From positions 39,901,938 through 39,965,937 of the forward strand of contig CM065698.1 in NCBI GenBank assembly GCA_017654935.2: a stretch of 64,000 nucleotides of DNA, in the 5' to 3' direction. The notes below the pieces were generated by a model. The model did not search any database. It worked only from the letters and a program-made list of their open reading frames with translations, and was not told the DNA's origin. Shown one piece after another: positions 11,351 to 23,018 of this stretch. A program made the position numbers and the translations under genes. The stretch is from Phymorhynchus buccinoides. Lineage: Eukaryota; Mollusca; Gastropoda; Neogastropoda; Raphitomidae. Position 1 is the first letter of the stretch. Every line of letters starts with the position of its first letter.

Positions 11351-11615
11351 ATAGGCTTTTATTTTTTACAAACCAATGGTAAACCTTTTCAGTCAAACCA
11401 AATCAGCTCTCCCATTCAATACCAACAGAAGGCTTGCTCGTTTTATACATCCACGGCATACTGTTTTTGGTCAAATCAAGCCAGCTTTTGGATTTTGTAC
11501 AAATTTAAGCTTACTCATTACACATACGAACAACATACTGTTTTCTGATCGTGCATTCTTTACCTATGGTGGACTCTCTCATTTTACAAACCAATAACAA
11601 TCACTGTTCAGTCAT
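11325..11615. repeat. Four degenerate tandem units, about 67-79 bp
   Basis: Units begin TCAGCTCTTGCATTCTCTAC, TCAGCTCTCCCATTCAATAC, CCAGCTTTTGGATTTTGTAC and GATCGTGCATTCTTTACCTA, at about 11,325, 11,401, 11,480 and 11,547. No function apparent. Mirror about 32,340-32,620. Confidence 0.55.
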
Positions 11616-11659
11616 AAACTGTACCGTCAAACACTTTTACACATTTTCCACAGCAACAT

Positions 11660-11938
11660 GTTACCAGGCATGGGATTGAAGAATTGTGAAAAGCGTGTGT
11701 CAGGGGACAAAGCCCCCTGAAGCTGAAGATTTTTTTGGGTGTAATCTAAGCCTTAAAAACAGCATTAGAAATAGAACTGATAATGTGATATATCTTTAGT
11801 TCATTTTGCATTCACTCATACGTTCTTACTCAGCTGGGTTTCTTTTTTTTACCTAAAAAATGTCCCCTCTTGAGTCTTGTTATCCAACAAAAATGGCTCA
11901 AATTTGCTTAAAACCTGAAAAATCCCATGCCTGGTTAC
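11660..11938. mobile_element. H-related inverted-repeat element
   Basis: TTACCAGGCATGGGATT at 11,660 pairs with AATCCCATGCCTGGTTA ending near 11,938. The interior has the H-like block CCCCCTGAAGCTGAAG. Related to H but with longer ends. Mirror about 32,008-32,287. Confidence 0.6.
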
Positions 11939-12418
11939 TTGACAAACTCTCTTTGTCACTTTGAACAATCAGACTCAAACAAACCCAGTTATGGCACCAT
12001 GCCACAATTCGTGATTTTTGTTCCGCCTGACAGTTTCACGCTCATCCTGACTTTTTTGGTTTGTATTCAGAATATAGTACTATCATCCATGCAAAAATGC
12101 TGTATGCTTGAGTACTCATGCCATTCCATCCCTTTAGATTGTAACTATGCAAGCCATAGTAAATTATGTGTCTTCTCCCACTTATCATAAGTGGCGTTTT
12201 ACTCACAGCTGTTTTACTCACTTCTGCAACTAAAGTTTTACTTTAAAAGAGAACAAAACGCTTGCACACACAATATCAAGACAGAAGCTTTAGCCGGGTC
12301 TACACTTTACCACACATCCACACAAAATGAGAGCCAATATGAAGTACAGCTGAAAGAAAAAGTTCCACATCAAGTATACAAGTTTTATTAGAACATTTCA
12401 AGAGACAATGATCGAAAC

Positions 12419-12481
<63 letters not shown>

Positions 12482-13327
12482 AAGAGAGAGGGAGTTAGTT
12501 CAATGTTAAACCACTTGAAAAATAGAAAATCATGGACAAATCAAGATGGATGACAACATATATAACACTCAATTCATTCTCTCAAACCAAATACATGTGC
12601 ATTTTTATTTACAGATGAGATGGGATGAAAGAATTCCAAGTCTAGTCACATATGATTTGGAGAAGAAAAAAAAAGATTCAAATTTCTCAAGAAGTCTTTG
12701 AATTTACATAATTTGAATTTTTTTCTTACAAAAAAAAAAAGGACCAAAAGTCAGACTCCTTAAGTCCTTTCACACACGAAATGTTTATTCAATAAAAAGT
12801 GACAAAAGAAACCCCACAAAGAAAAGCAAAACTAGCTTAATTTTTTCATGTGGATGGGAAGAAGGGCAGTTATTTTGAAACATTTGTTAAAATTGAATAC
12901 TATTTACTATCTATACTTTCTTTCATCCCATCTCTATGACCTTTCCAAACACAAATTCCGTCAATTATCTCCCCACCGCCTCATCAAACTGATAAGATTT
13001 TGAACATATTGGTACACAAAAGAAGAGATGAGGAATAAAGCAAACCACTGGACATAACTACACGATACAGCATACAAACCACACCAATCCCAAGTCCTCA
13101 ACTATGTACAAACACAAGCAATATCAGAGATCTCCCTAGAAAGCATGTCGAATAAGTTGTTGAAAAAAATGTCTGCTTCCTATTTCCTCACACTAAAGAA
13201 AAGTGTCCATTGCAATTTACCATTTCTGAGTGGTATTTAAGCTATTTCAGCTTGCTAGCAAACGTTTCAATGTGTTGAACATTTGTAACGCTTCCTTTTT
13301 ACTCTTATTACTGTATCATCCTTACCA
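11939..13327. other. Non-coding DNA with a (GA)29 run
   Basis: (GA)n at 12,421-12,478. No gene recognised. In the mirror (30,572-32,007) the microsatellite is broken into CT blocks with unrelated insertions. Confidence 0.5.
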
Positions 13328-13334
13328 CATAGTG

Positions 13335-13681
13335 CATGGGTGCTCCTGGGAAATTTCAAAAATCCTGCAAGGCGGGTCCGGGGGGGCCGACAGACCCCGG
13401 TGGAGTGCAGGGACAGCGCCCCTCCTGGGGTTTCTGGGGGGCATTGCCCCCTGGAAGCTGAAGGGAAACAACAGTTTCCAATGTAATTGACAGGCTCTTG
13501 TTGCACTTTCATTTCTGGTTAAACTTCATGACCTCTATAAGTAACCAGCAAAATGCATCTTCTCAAATTCTTATAATCCAACGATGCTGGCTTCAGGCAA
13601 TAAAAAAAATCCTGAACTTCAAGACATCCTGGACAAAAAAATCCTGAACTTCAGGACATCCTGAAAGCAGGAGCATCCATG
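13335..13681. mobile_element. Element H, 347-bp copy with CATAGTG target duplication
   Basis: Ends CATGGGTGCTCCTGGGAAAT and inverse GCAGGAGCATCCATG; perfect 7-bp flanks CATAGTG at 13,328-13,334 and 13,682-13,688. Interior GGGGGGCATTGCCCCCTGGA hairpin and two ATCCTGAACTTCA repeats. Mirror 30,207-30,564. Confidence 0.85.
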
Positions 13682-13688
13682 CATAGTG

Positions 13689-15689
13689 GGACTGGGAAGA
13701 ATATACATTTTTTTCACATCCTTTTTGTGTGTGCGTAATATATAAATGACAAGGCTTCTTTTCATAAGCAGCATCTGGTGATTGACCAAAGCTGTCGGGC
13801 AGATTCTGGCTGCCAGTAAAACGTACACGAGTAATACATTCCCTCAACTTAGGTCTGAATTGTGAACAATTTAAATTATGCCAAGTAACTGCTGGTTGAC
13901 AACACTGTCTTTTTCATAGCCAAGGATTTGTACAGGCTAACGGGACCTCTGATATTCAATGAATACATATATATCAGTAAAACATCCGTAACATGCAGCA
14001 AGTCTTGTGCATTCTAACTAGAGTATCAACAAAGGATTAGCAATGTCGACACAACGGCAATGCTCTCCCAAGTGTCAGATTTATCTGTAATGCTCTCCCT
14101 CCAGGTCAGATTAACGTGTCATGCTCTCCCTCAAGCATCAGATTAATTATAATGCCCTCTCCAGTGCAGATTATTCAAACAAGAACATGAATGCATGCAC
14201 TGATGCTGTAACTACTACAACTGAAAAATCTAAACAAGTTGGGCTCTGCATCTGGGGCACTTTGCAACTCTTATCATATCTATCACTCTATGAATTTTAG
14301 AACTCGCAACTTAGCTTTTGACTTTAAGAAACCCAAAAGCCTTAGCTTTGTATTCTCTTTGAAAACAACAATGCCATTTTATATATCATCAGAAAAGCAT
14401 AGCTGAATATGAATATTAACAGAATAATTTGTAGATCAGAAACACTAAAATCCACATAATCATGATAATGATGGTCGTTCTTGGGTACAAAAGTAGCATC
14501 TCCAAAACCAAATGAGACACGAAACCTTTTGAGGATATTTCGTTCTTTTAACAACAAAATCTTCTTCTTTTTTAGCATTCTAGCTTCCCCAAGGAATATT
14601 TGAGCACAAACTATTAGAAAAGGTACATAATGCTCTTAATGATGATGATGTGACTGTCAGTCATTAGGAAGCAAACACATCGATCTCTCCAGATGACATA
14701 CAACAGACTTTCATCCCTTTACTTCATTTCCCATACACCATGCCAGCAACTGATCTCCAACAGAACTGATGTCAACAGAGAAAATACAAGATTTTTTTTT
14801 TTTTTTTAATACGAGACAAATGAAAAGTTAGACAAGTATTAAAATATTGTAACAATATTTGTTTAGGGAAGGAAGAAGTAGGTTGGGATGAATGTACAGA
14901 TGGAAAATCAAGTGAACATTACTGTGGAATTTCATATTAGTAATAACAATTTCAAAGAGGAAAGAAGGGTGGAATAAGAAGCAGAGGGAGGCGTAATATC
15001 TATTTTTGCACATATTCTCTTTCCCACACCATATCCACAATATAATTATCGCTCCCAATCTCGCATCGCTGCATTCAGCCTGGAGAAAAAGAGCACCAAT
15101 TAAAAAGAGGTAACTGAGGGGAGGAAACGAGCAATACAATAAATTTTCCGTATCGCTACAACATCCAGTGCTTGCTCTGTGACAGACACAGCACACTGTT
15201 GCTGCCCTTGGCTTGTTGGGGTTCAAACACATACACCGCAAAATAGATTTGGGTTTAAAAAAAAAATTATATCTTTTATCAATACAAGGTGTGTCAACTA
15301 CAAGTTAACATACTGCTTGACAATTCTCACAAGTGCTATTTTGTAAATACTTCCAACACTTAAAAAAAAAAAATCTACAATGACTAATTTTCAGTCATTC
15401 CTAATCTTTACCATTCAGAGCATTTTCAAAAACGTTTTCCATCCACACAATCCTAAACACACCCATTCGGTTGTAATAAATTACTGGTTTCATTTTCTGC
15501 TCTCAACACTTCAGTCTTCCTCCACCCATACATAAAAAGTACAGTAGCTGTAGAAAAAGACGTTACCAAGCAGCGCTAACACTAGTAACATTAATAGAAA
15601 AACGATGAAAATGACCGATCTTCAGTATTGATGGGCAGTGATTGCGCTAGGATTTTTGAAAAACTCCCTTCAGCGACAATGCCCCCCAA
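13689..15689. other. Non-coding DNA with a short tandem array
   Basis: At about 14,040-14,172 four units of roughly 33-38 bp carry AATGCTCTCCC...CAGATTAA-type sequence (mirror 29,715-29,845). A 137-codon minus frame at 14,828-15,241 (28,648-29,061 in the mirror) is Cys-rich at one end but has no recognisable domain or signal peptide; not called. Confidence 0.45.
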
Positions 15690-15695
15690 CAACTG

Positions 15696-16003
15696 CATGG
15701 GTGCTCCTGGGAAATTTTAAAAATCCGGCAAGTCAGGAGTCCTGGGGCCGCCCAGGCTCCGGCGGATGCAGGGACAGTGCCCCTCCTGGGTGTTCCTGGG
15801 GGCAATGCCCCCTGGAAGCTGAAGGGAAACAACAGTTTCCAATGCAATTAACAGGCTCTCGTTGCACTTTCACTTCAGGTTCAATTTTATTACCTCTATA
15901 ACCAGCAAAATGCATCTTCTCAAATTCTCATAATTTGGCAACGCCGGCTCCAGGCAAAATCATTCCTGAACTTCAGGACATCTTGAAAGCAGGAGCATCC
16001 ATG
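15696..16003. mobile_element. Element H, 308-bp copy
   Basis: CATGGGTGCTCCTGGGAAAT to GCAGGAGCATCCATG, flanked by CAACTG (15,690-15,695) and CAACCG (16,004-16,009). Closely related to the copy at 13,335. Mirror 27,841-28,193. Confidence 0.82.
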
Positions 16004-16009
16004 CAACCG

Positions 16010-16740
16010 GTATCAAAATCAGTCCCAGGGAACAAAAAACAGTGAAAAGCACAATATCATATATATACCGCCCCAATTAAACAATTTATCAGTCCTAGCA
16101 AAAACATTATCGTCAATTTTCCCCCCAGTATTTTGGTTTTGCAATCAGTATTTTTACTGATATTTACCAGTAAACATGATCACTGGTTCCCATGATCAGA
16201 ATACTACCATGCTGAGACCCCAGAGTCGCAAATAATGTTTTAGCAAAATAATAAAACCATGAACTTTCAGCTGTAACTGTGGATGTGACACCGACAGAGA
16301 ACAAAAGGGACACAGACAGTGATACACGACAATTGACAACTTTTTTTGTTAAGAAAGAAAAACTATTACTTCATGCAAGCGCCAACCAGTGCAAAGTTAG
16401 TACATCTGAGAAATTTAGGAAAACAGAACATTTTCACCTTTAGTTGAAGCAAAAGAAACATTTACAAAAATTTACTTAGATGTTAAACAAAATAGTGCAA
16501 AAGAAACACACATGTACAGTTTACTTTATTTTCCACCGAATATTGTGATGCACATACTGACATAGCTACAGCAAGATCAAGCACTAAGCTAAAGATAAAG
16601 TGATTGGGGGACAAGGTCAAACAAAACCTGATAAAGCCTTTAAAAAAAACAGCAACAAAAATGCAGAATCATCTGAGAATGTGGGTAGTTAAGGGTAAAC
16701 ATTTTCAAAGGATTTATTTCGACGACGAAAAGGGTGTTTT
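16010..16740. other. Non-coding AT-rich DNA
   Basis: No gene or repeat recognised. Mirror about 27,100-27,840. Confidence 0.4.
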
Positions 16741-16926
16741 ACGTCCTCTTGGTCTGAATCACACAGATGGGACATTTATAAATACAAATATGGTGGGAAC
16801 AATACTGGAGGCAATGCCCGGAGGCAGTACGAAACCAGTAAAGTCCCGATTTTTATTATTAATACAGATAGCTGTAGCGGTGACCACGCCTCGGTTTAAA
16901 CCTCATCGGCTATGGCACCGCCACAA
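16741..16926 (+). repeat. Dispersed repeat C (copy 3)
   Basis: Best-preserved copy, with GGTGGGAACAATACTGGAGG and GGAGGCAGTACGAAACCAG. Its mirror at about 26,940-27,080 is barely recognisable because it falls in the inaccurate stretch. Confidence 0.75.
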
Positions 16927-18398
16927 ATATAGTAGTATTTATAATAGTATTTCTGATACATTAAGAGCTTTTATAACAATATTAGCCACCTACTTCATAC
17001 CACACAGAGCTCCCAATCGTCCCGCAAAACAAGGGGTCCCAGGGACTCCTTCACTTACAGTATAGAGGGTCCTAGAGGCGGGATAGAGGGTCCCAGTGGC
17101 ATTGCAAATGCTAAAAAGAATTTTTTTAATGCATCCCTGGGACCTGTACATTCTTTTAAAGGGTCCTTGAGAATTTTAGTGCTTCATAGACCCCCAAATG
17201 GGGGTCCCTGGTGTTCACGGCATGCTACTCAAGTTACAACTGAAAGAAGCTAAGTGCTCTAGGTGTTGCTCCAAGTTTGAGTAGCCAAGTCCTCCATCTA
17301 ATAAAGACCACCAAAAGGCTTCATGGTATACGTGTGTTATGCTACACCTAAACTACTTGCAATCTTACACTTGTTATTGTGAACGATTTATTCACCAATA
17401 CACACAATTCTTTTCTTAAAATTTCAATCATGCCTCTTTGATCAAAATCCATCCGAGTGGCTACTGGCAACAATGTTTACTTGCATACAATCCTGTTCAT
17501 CAAGGATGTTATCCATATCTTCAATGATAAGCATAAACAGCTCGCCAAACTCCTATGAAAGTGTACAGCAATAATTACATCTTATTTCGATTTACAGGGA
17601 TCAATCTTGTCACAGGACATCAGTCATTTGAGAAGTTCAAAGAAAATGTAACAGGTCATTTTCATAAAACAATAAGTCGTAATGTAAAAAAAAAAGGGTA
17701 AAGGTGCAAATCAACACCCCCATGCTGTTTTGTTTAGTTTAATTTTTTAATATATTTTGGGGGTTTTGCATAACAAAAGTTTGCACAGTACTATGCAGTA
17801 TAAAGTAATAATAGGGCAATTATTTAAATCATATGACCTCTTGCCTGCAAAACCAATAGGTCATTTCAAAATTTTATCAGCCAATGACTGATGACCGGTG
17901 CTAAGAATAATCCCTGGATTTATTTCATTTTTCGTTCCAAACTTATCACACAAATAACTGAAAACAATAAAATGGTAACCTCCTAAGAATTGTTCTTTCT
18001 CTTAAAAAAAAAATATCAAAAAATCTGAATACTCAAATTATTGTTTATATTAACAAGCAACCTACTGTTGCACCATTTTTCGACATGTGCATTTCTTACT
18101 CCGAACACCCCTTTCATCAACTTTTCACAATACTGCTTTTTTAGTTTTCTCTTTTCTTTCACAATTTTTTTGGTTAATGTTTGGGTGTGCACAGGTGAAA
18201 GAAAGAAAAAAAAAACCCGACCTCAATCAATAAATCCCACAAGGATAGTCAGAAACTCCTGTTGCTAATATTTAAAACAAAACTTACAGGTCTATTAATT
18301 TTAAAAAAAGTATTATCTTGGGTATATCGTGAATTAGGAAAATGAACAAATCAAAAGCAAAGAGGATCAAACTTAGTAGATGTCTAATACTAGTAATA
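16927..18398. other. Non-coding DNA, possible distal TDP-43 3' flank
   Basis: GGGTCCC-rich stretch at 17,035-17,215, otherwise AT-rich. Mirror lies in the inaccurate segment 24,795-27,165, so comparison is unreliable. Confidence 0.4.
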
Positions 18399-18846
18399 AT
18401 ACCGTAATTTACGGATTAGGCGCAACTTTTTTAAAATTATACTGAACTTTGACCCCTGTGCCCAATCCGGCGCATGCGCCCTTTCTATACTCTAAACAGA
18501 AAAAAGTAAGGGGGTTGAGAGTTGAAATGAACAACTCACCATGCTCTGGTAGCTTCCACAACAAACCGACAACAGTTCACTCACATTGCACTTTTGCTTG
18601 ATGATCGTATCTCTTCCGTGATCACAATCGGACACAGCAATAGACCTAGCACTGATCGGATCCATTGTATTTTTGTTCGTTAGGCTTCCACTTCCATCAC
18701 TGGCCCTGTAATGATGTTACTTTCGCTGATTTTTTTTCTTTTCTTTGGTTTCTTTGCGCCTTATCGGGGTGTATGCGTCTTATCTTTGTTCAAATTACGA
18801 TTTAAAAAAAAAAGCCTTATGCGCTGTCGCCTTAAATTACGGTAAT
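18399..18846. mobile_element. MITE I with ACCGTAATTT ends (left)
   Basis: Terminal inverted repeats: ACCGTAATTTACGGATTAGG at the left and, read inward from the right, ACCGTAATTTAAGGCGACAG, with GGCGCA and GCGCATAAGGC just inside. About 448 bp, non-coding. The flanks AATAAT and AATAAA could be target duplication remnants. Superfamily not assigned. Confidence 0.7.
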
Positions 18847-19104
18847 AAAAAAAAAGAAGATAAACAGAAAGGAAGCCCAAGAAAAAAATAAAATTCAAGC
18901 GAAATTAAAAACCAGCAACAAAACGCACCTTCACACTGTGGTTTCTGTTACACAAATCAACATTCCGACTTAGCCTGAAAAACAGGATGCAGGTATGCTG
19001 GCCACAATCATAAACTCTAATCCTGCATATGAACATCAACATGCTCTCAACATGTTATGATATTTTTTTCTTAACCATTAGCATATCAAACATATGCCCA
19101 TGCA

Positions 19105-19325
19105 TATCATCAACATCTGCCCATGCAAATCCATCATCATTATCATCTGCCCATACAATCCATCATCATCATCATCTGCCCATACAATCCATCATCATCA
19201 TCATCTGCCCATATAATCCATCATCATCTGCTCCTGCAATCCATCATCATCTGCCCATGCAATCCATCATCATCATAATCTGCCCATATAATCCATCATC
19301 ATCATCATTAACCCATGCACATCAT
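19105..19325 (-). repeat. ATG-rich minisatellite in probable TDP-43 3'UTR (left)
   Basis: Repeats of (CAT)n followed by CTGCCCATRCAATC, units about 26-32 bases, at least seven imperfect copies, starting about 130 bases beyond the TARDBP stop codon on the gene strand. On the gene strand it reads GATGATGGATTGCATGGGCA. It probably lies in the 3'UTR; no polyadenylation site could be fixed. Confidence 0.8.
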
Positions 19326-19451
19326 CACCACCATCTTTTCAATTCCAATCAACCCAGCTAGCTCTCCACCCCCCACAGCCACACCCCAGCATTCACCTGG
19401 CCTCACAGTTGAGCCACGCCTCTCACACAGCACACAGAAGCTGCCCTGAAC

Positions 19452-20309
19452 TCAGTTCCACCCTGTGTGGCCTCTGGCGGCGGCGTGGGAGCTGCCCCAG
19501 CCGCTCGCCATCTGACTGGGGCTGTGGGTGCTGGTGTCGGCAGAGGCCTGGGTGGCGCCCCAGCCTAGGTACCCAGACCCTGTGGTGCCGTTGCCCACAG
19601 AGCCGAAGGTAGTGGGAACAGTCGGGGTGGAGTTGGTGATGGGTTGGTCCCCGTTGCTGGCCCCGGACCCCCCGGGCCCTGCCATACTGACCTGCTGCGC
19701 GGCTCCCTGGACGCCTTGGACCCCCGGGGCCTGACCCTGAGCCACGTTGCCCTGTATGGCGCCTCCTCCCTGGTTGGTCAGCCCTAGAGGACCCCAGCCC
19801 CCCTGGCTGCTCAGCACGGCCTGGGCCGCGGCCAGCATGGCGTGGTTCAGCTGCAGAGCCCCCAGCCCCAGGCCCAGATTGCTACCGTAGGAGCTGGCCG
19901 GGTTGGAGTTGGAGCTGGCGTGGCGGGCCACGTGACCCCACGAGGCCTGGGAGTAGCCGGGGTTGTAGCCGCCCATGTGGCCCTGGCTGGCCCCCCCACC
20001 GCCCATGCGGTGTCGGTCCCCGCCCATCATGGCCCCGTAGCCGCCACCTCCCTGCTTCTCGCTGGCCTTGGGGGCGGCGCCGCTGATGTGCACGGAGGCC
20101 CCCTTGATGATGTGGTCCTCGCCGCAGAGAGACTGGGCCACGTCCGGGTCGGAGAAGCTAACAAAGGCGAAGGCGCGGAAGGGCCTGGGGATGAACACGT
20201 CCACCACCTCGCCGTACTTAGAGAAGTACTGGCGCAGGTCGTCCGCGGTCATGTCCTCCGTGCAGCGCCCCACAAACACCTTGCGGTTCATCAGCTGCTG
20301 GGCTCCCTC
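19452..20309 (-). CDS. TARDBP: TDP-43 terminal coding exon (left copy)
   Basis: TDP-43 is a mainly nuclear RNA-binding protein that binds UG-rich RNA and controls splicing and mRNA stability. This exon encodes the last 285 residues. RRM2 lies at about residues 9-77, with RNP2 VFVGRC, RNP1 RAFAFVSF and the family-typical [10 protein letters not shown] Gly/Ser/Asn-rich low-complexity tail follows; its segment [16 protein letters not shown] matches the conserved C-terminal helix region of vertebrate TDP-43, and it ends ASGWGSS...GHTGWN before TGA (19,454-19,452). The exon start is set by the acceptor TTTTAACAG|GAG (AG at 20,311-20,310), in frame with [10 protein letters not shown]. The ATG at 20,291 is internal and not a start. 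The N-terminal domain, NLS and RRM1 are not in this window. It differs from the right copy by one residue (Met versus Ile in SQMASGWG). Confidence 0.93.
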   Translation of the reverse strand, partial: EGAQQLMNRKVFVGRCTEDMTADDLRQYFSKYGEVVDVFIPRPFRAFAFVSFSDPDVAQSLCGEDHIIKGASVHISGAAPKASEKQGGGGYGAMMGGDRHRMGGGGASQGHMGGYNPGYSQASWGHVARHASSNSNPASSYGSNLGLGLGALQLNHAMLAAAQAVLSSQGGWGPLGLTNQGGGAIQGNVAQGQAPGVQGVQGAAQQVSMAGPGGSGASNGDQPITNSTPTVPTTFGSVGNGTTGSGYLGWGATQASADTSTHSPSQMASGWGSSHAAARGHTGWN

Positions 20310-20450
20310 CTGTTAAAACGCAAACACATTCCAAATACTTTATTGTCCTTGTCACAGGATATTTTGTTATGCAACAATATAAAACATTAAGATAATAAAA
20401 GACGAAGACATTATGTATAACAAAGATAAAATTTACAGCAAATAACGATA

Positions 20451-20505
20451 ACACACACAAACACACTCACATACAAAGTAAACACATTCACACACACACA
20501 CACAG
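20451..20505 (-). promoter_or_regulatory. UG-rich intronic tract upstream of TDP-43 exon (left)
   Basis: On the gene strand this is a run of TG dinucleotides broken by AATGTG and TTTACTTTG, about 140-195 bases upstream of the acceptor of the last coding exon. TDP-43 is known to bind (UG)n and to regulate its own transcript in several animals. A self-binding role here is inference only. Confidence 0.35.
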
Positions 20506-20779
20506 ACGGTTCTCCATGAATGTTAATATAATAATAAAATAGCCATCCATTCATCCATAAACACCAATGCAAAAAATGCTCCATCATTTTCATGATAAAT
20601 TTGTTCAACAGATACTTCATAGCCTGGTGATAACTAGAGTACCATGATCCCCAAACGTCACTTTCGAGACTCTTGATCATGCATTTCCTGCCAGGAAGAA
20701 TTTGTCTTAAAAAACACACGATTTTTGTAAGAGTACTTAACACTGGATCGAGGGCCTTCTGACGGTTCTTAGTTTATTT

Positions 20780-21210
20780 GAATATTGAATGTGTACTCGG
20801 GGCATCGGTGATGCTTCGTGCCTCCTATGGTAGCTGGAACTCCCCACCCCCCTCCACGGTCTCCCCCCGGGGTCTTTCGTAAAATAGTTCTGCCACCTTC
20901 TGGAATTCTGTGCTTGTAACTTCCTCTAAGCTGCACTCCCTTTGACTCTGCCTTTTTCCTTTGCTTATTGTCATTTATCTTTCTAACTTATGCCTATGCT
21001 ACCTTTTGAAAAAAAAAATCTTCCAAATAACTTTTCTTCTCCTTTGAGCTTCTCCGAAATCAGAATGTGTCGGCTCTATGCAGCGGAGAGACCAGTGAAA
21101 CTGAAAACGAACACATACATATTCTCATTATGGCCTTTGAAGCAGAAGAGAATTTGTACCTTCTTGAGGTTTTATTCATTTGTAGGGTTTTTATCCAGCT
21201 AAACAAATAT
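20780..21210 (+). repeat. Dispersed repeat E (left, intronic)
   Basis: Shares with 1,138-1,690, 22,090-22,540, 42,310-42,870 and 52,885-53,190 the blocks CCTTCTGGAA, TTTGACTCTGCCTTTTTCC, CTTCTCCGAAATCAGAATGTGTCGGC and CATTATGGCC, in the same order. No open frame or polymerase III boxes were recognised. Because it lies in the TARDBP intron it probably inserted there before the palindrome or duplicate reading arose. Confidence 0.7.
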
Positions 21211-21650
21211 TCTCTTCACACAGTTAAGAACAATAAAATTATTATGTAGAGTTTTTTCAGATGTTGGGAGTTTTGAAATTCCTTTACATGCTATCACTTG
21301 TCGAGAAAAAAATAGCATCATTAATTAAACAAGATATTTTAATAGAGCTTGCAACCTATGTCAAATAGTTATTCTAGACTAGAAGCCTAATCTTTACTAT
21401 TTTGTTCGACCTTTTTTATAGTCCTGTACATGTCACAGACAAAAGTAATACAATCATTTTGAAGTAATATATGAAGTGAACATTTGTTATTTGTAACCTG
21501 GTAGCATCCTTGACGTTAAGATAAGAACAACATGTCAGGCTCAAGAAATACGCCATTCAAACTAACTGGCAGTGAGCTACTAACCTACAACAAAACTATT
21601 TTTTAGTCTTCTTTTGAGTTTTGGTATGCTGACATCCACGCATCGCCCAT
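21211..21650. other. Intron-like DNA next to palindrome centre (left)
   Basis: AT-rich sequence without exon or repeat signature. Its mirror 21,679-22,089 differs at many positions, more than the arms do 10 kb further out. Confidence 0.5.
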
Positions 21651-21678
21651 CAATCATGGCCCCGCGACCACATGATTG
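21651..21678. other. Junction of the giant palindrome
   Basis: CAATCATG (21,651-21,658) and CATGATTG (21,671-21,678) are exact inverse partners separated by the 12 bases GCCCCGCGACCA. Outside them the match continues (GCGATGGGCG/TGGCGATGTG, then GGTATGC and the TTTTAGTC/GACTAAAA blocks) with many mismatches. A spacer this short means the arms are effectively back to back. Confidence 0.9.
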
Positions 21679-22089
21679 ATTGGCGATGTGTGATGTCCGC
21701 ATACCAAACCAAAGTAGACTAAAAATTAGTTTTGTTGTAGTTTAGTAGTCTCACGGCAAGTTAGTTTTGATGCGTCATTTCTTGAGCTGAACTGTTGTTC
21801 TTATCTTAACGTCAAGACTGGCTACCTAGGTACAATACAAATGTTTCACTTCATTATTACTTCCCATATGATTGGTATTACGTTTGGTCTTGACATGTAG
21901 CAGACTATAAAAAAGTCAACAAATAAAAGATAGGCTCTAGTCTAGATAAATATTTGAATAGGTTGCAAGCTCCTATTAAAATATCTTGTTTATTATGATG
22001 CTATTTTTTTATCTGACAAGTGAGAGCATGTTAAGAATTTCAAACTCCCAACATCTGAAAACTCTACATTAAGATTTTTTAGTCTTACC
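21679..22089. other. Intron-like DNA next to palindrome centre (right)
   Basis: Mirror of 21,211-21,650. No gene or further repeat seen. Confidence 0.5.
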
Positions 22090-22540
22090 TGTGTGAAGAG
22101 ATTTGTTAGGCTGGATAAACCCTACAAATTGAATAAAAACATCAAGAAGGTACACTTCTTCTTCTGCATTCAAAGTCCATAATGGGTGAGGTACGTATGT
22201 GTTCGTTTTTTCAGTTTTCACTGGTCTCCTCGCTGCATACAGCCGACGCATTCTGATTTTGGAGGAGCTCAAATGAGAAAGGTTATTTGGAAGATTTTTT
22301 TTTTTTTAAAAGAAAAAGGCCAATACAGTTAAAAGATGATGACAGTAAGCAAAGAAAAAGGCAGAGTCAAAGAGAGTGGCAGATTAGAGGAGGTTACAAG
22401 CACAGGTCTTCCAGAAGGTGTGGGAACTATTTTAACGAAAGACCCCCCGGGGGGAACTCGTGGTGGGGGGGGTCGTCCAGCTCCCCATATTTGAGGAGGC
22501 ACTAAGCATCCCCCGTGCCCGAGTAACATTTCAATATTCA
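22090..22540 (-). repeat. Dispersed repeat E (right, intronic)
   Basis: Mirror of 20,780-21,210 with many substitutions and small indels: the same CAGCCGACGCATTCTGATTT and GGTCGTCCAGCTCCCC blocks on the opposite strand. Confidence 0.7.
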
Positions 22541-22814
22541 AATAGAATCAATGAACGTCAGAAGCCCTCTATTCCGTGGTTAGTACTCTTCCAAAACTCG
22601 GAGTAAGACAAATTGCTTCCTGGCAGGAAATGCCATGATCAAGAGTCTCGAAAGTGACGTTTGGGGATCATGGTACTCTAGTTATCACCAGGCTATGAAG
22701 TATCTGTTGAACAAATTTATCATGAAAATGATGGAGCATTTTTTGCATTGGTGTTTATGGATGAATGGATGGATATATTTTATTATTATATTACAATTCA
22801 TGGCTAGCCGTCTG

Positions 22815-22875
22815 GATGTGAATGTGTGTGTGAATGTGTTTACTTTGTATGTGTGTGTGCTTGTGTGTGGTGTTG
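22815..22875 (+). promoter_or_regulatory. UG-rich intronic tract upstream of TDP-43 exon (right)
   Basis: Mirror of 20,451-20,505, with tracts such as GTGTGTGTGAATGTG and TATGTGTGTGTGCTTG, ending about 145 bases before the acceptor at 23,017. Same reasoning and same caveat as the left copy. Confidence 0.35.
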
Positions 22876-23018
22876 AATCGTTATTGGCTGTAAATTTTAT
22901 CTTTGTTATGCCTAATTTCTTCGTCTTTTATTAATCTTAAGTGTTATATATTGTTGCATAACAAAATATCCTGTGACAAGGACAATAAAGTATTTGGAAT
23001 GTGTTTGCGTTTTGACAG

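Noticed and set aside
14828..15241. 137-codon frame, nearly identical to 28,648-29,061
   Set aside because: AT-rich, hydrophobic, no domain, no splice or promoter context; conserved only because the arms mirror.
19029..19361. His/Ile/Ser-rich frame near TDP-43
   Set aside because: Antisense translation of the ATG minisatellite.
20291..20291. ATG at the start of the 279-codon TDP-43 frame as a true start codon
   Set aside because: In-frame coding continues upstream (EGAQQL) to a consensus acceptor; the Met aligns inside RRM1-RRM2 linker territory.
19842..20390. 182-codon frame antisense to the TDP-43 exon (also 22,944-23,486)
   Set aside because: Shadow of the GC-rich exon on the other strand.
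21651..21678. Palindrome centre as replication origin or bacterial-type inverted element
   Set aside because: No supporting motif; the symmetry simply continues into the arms.
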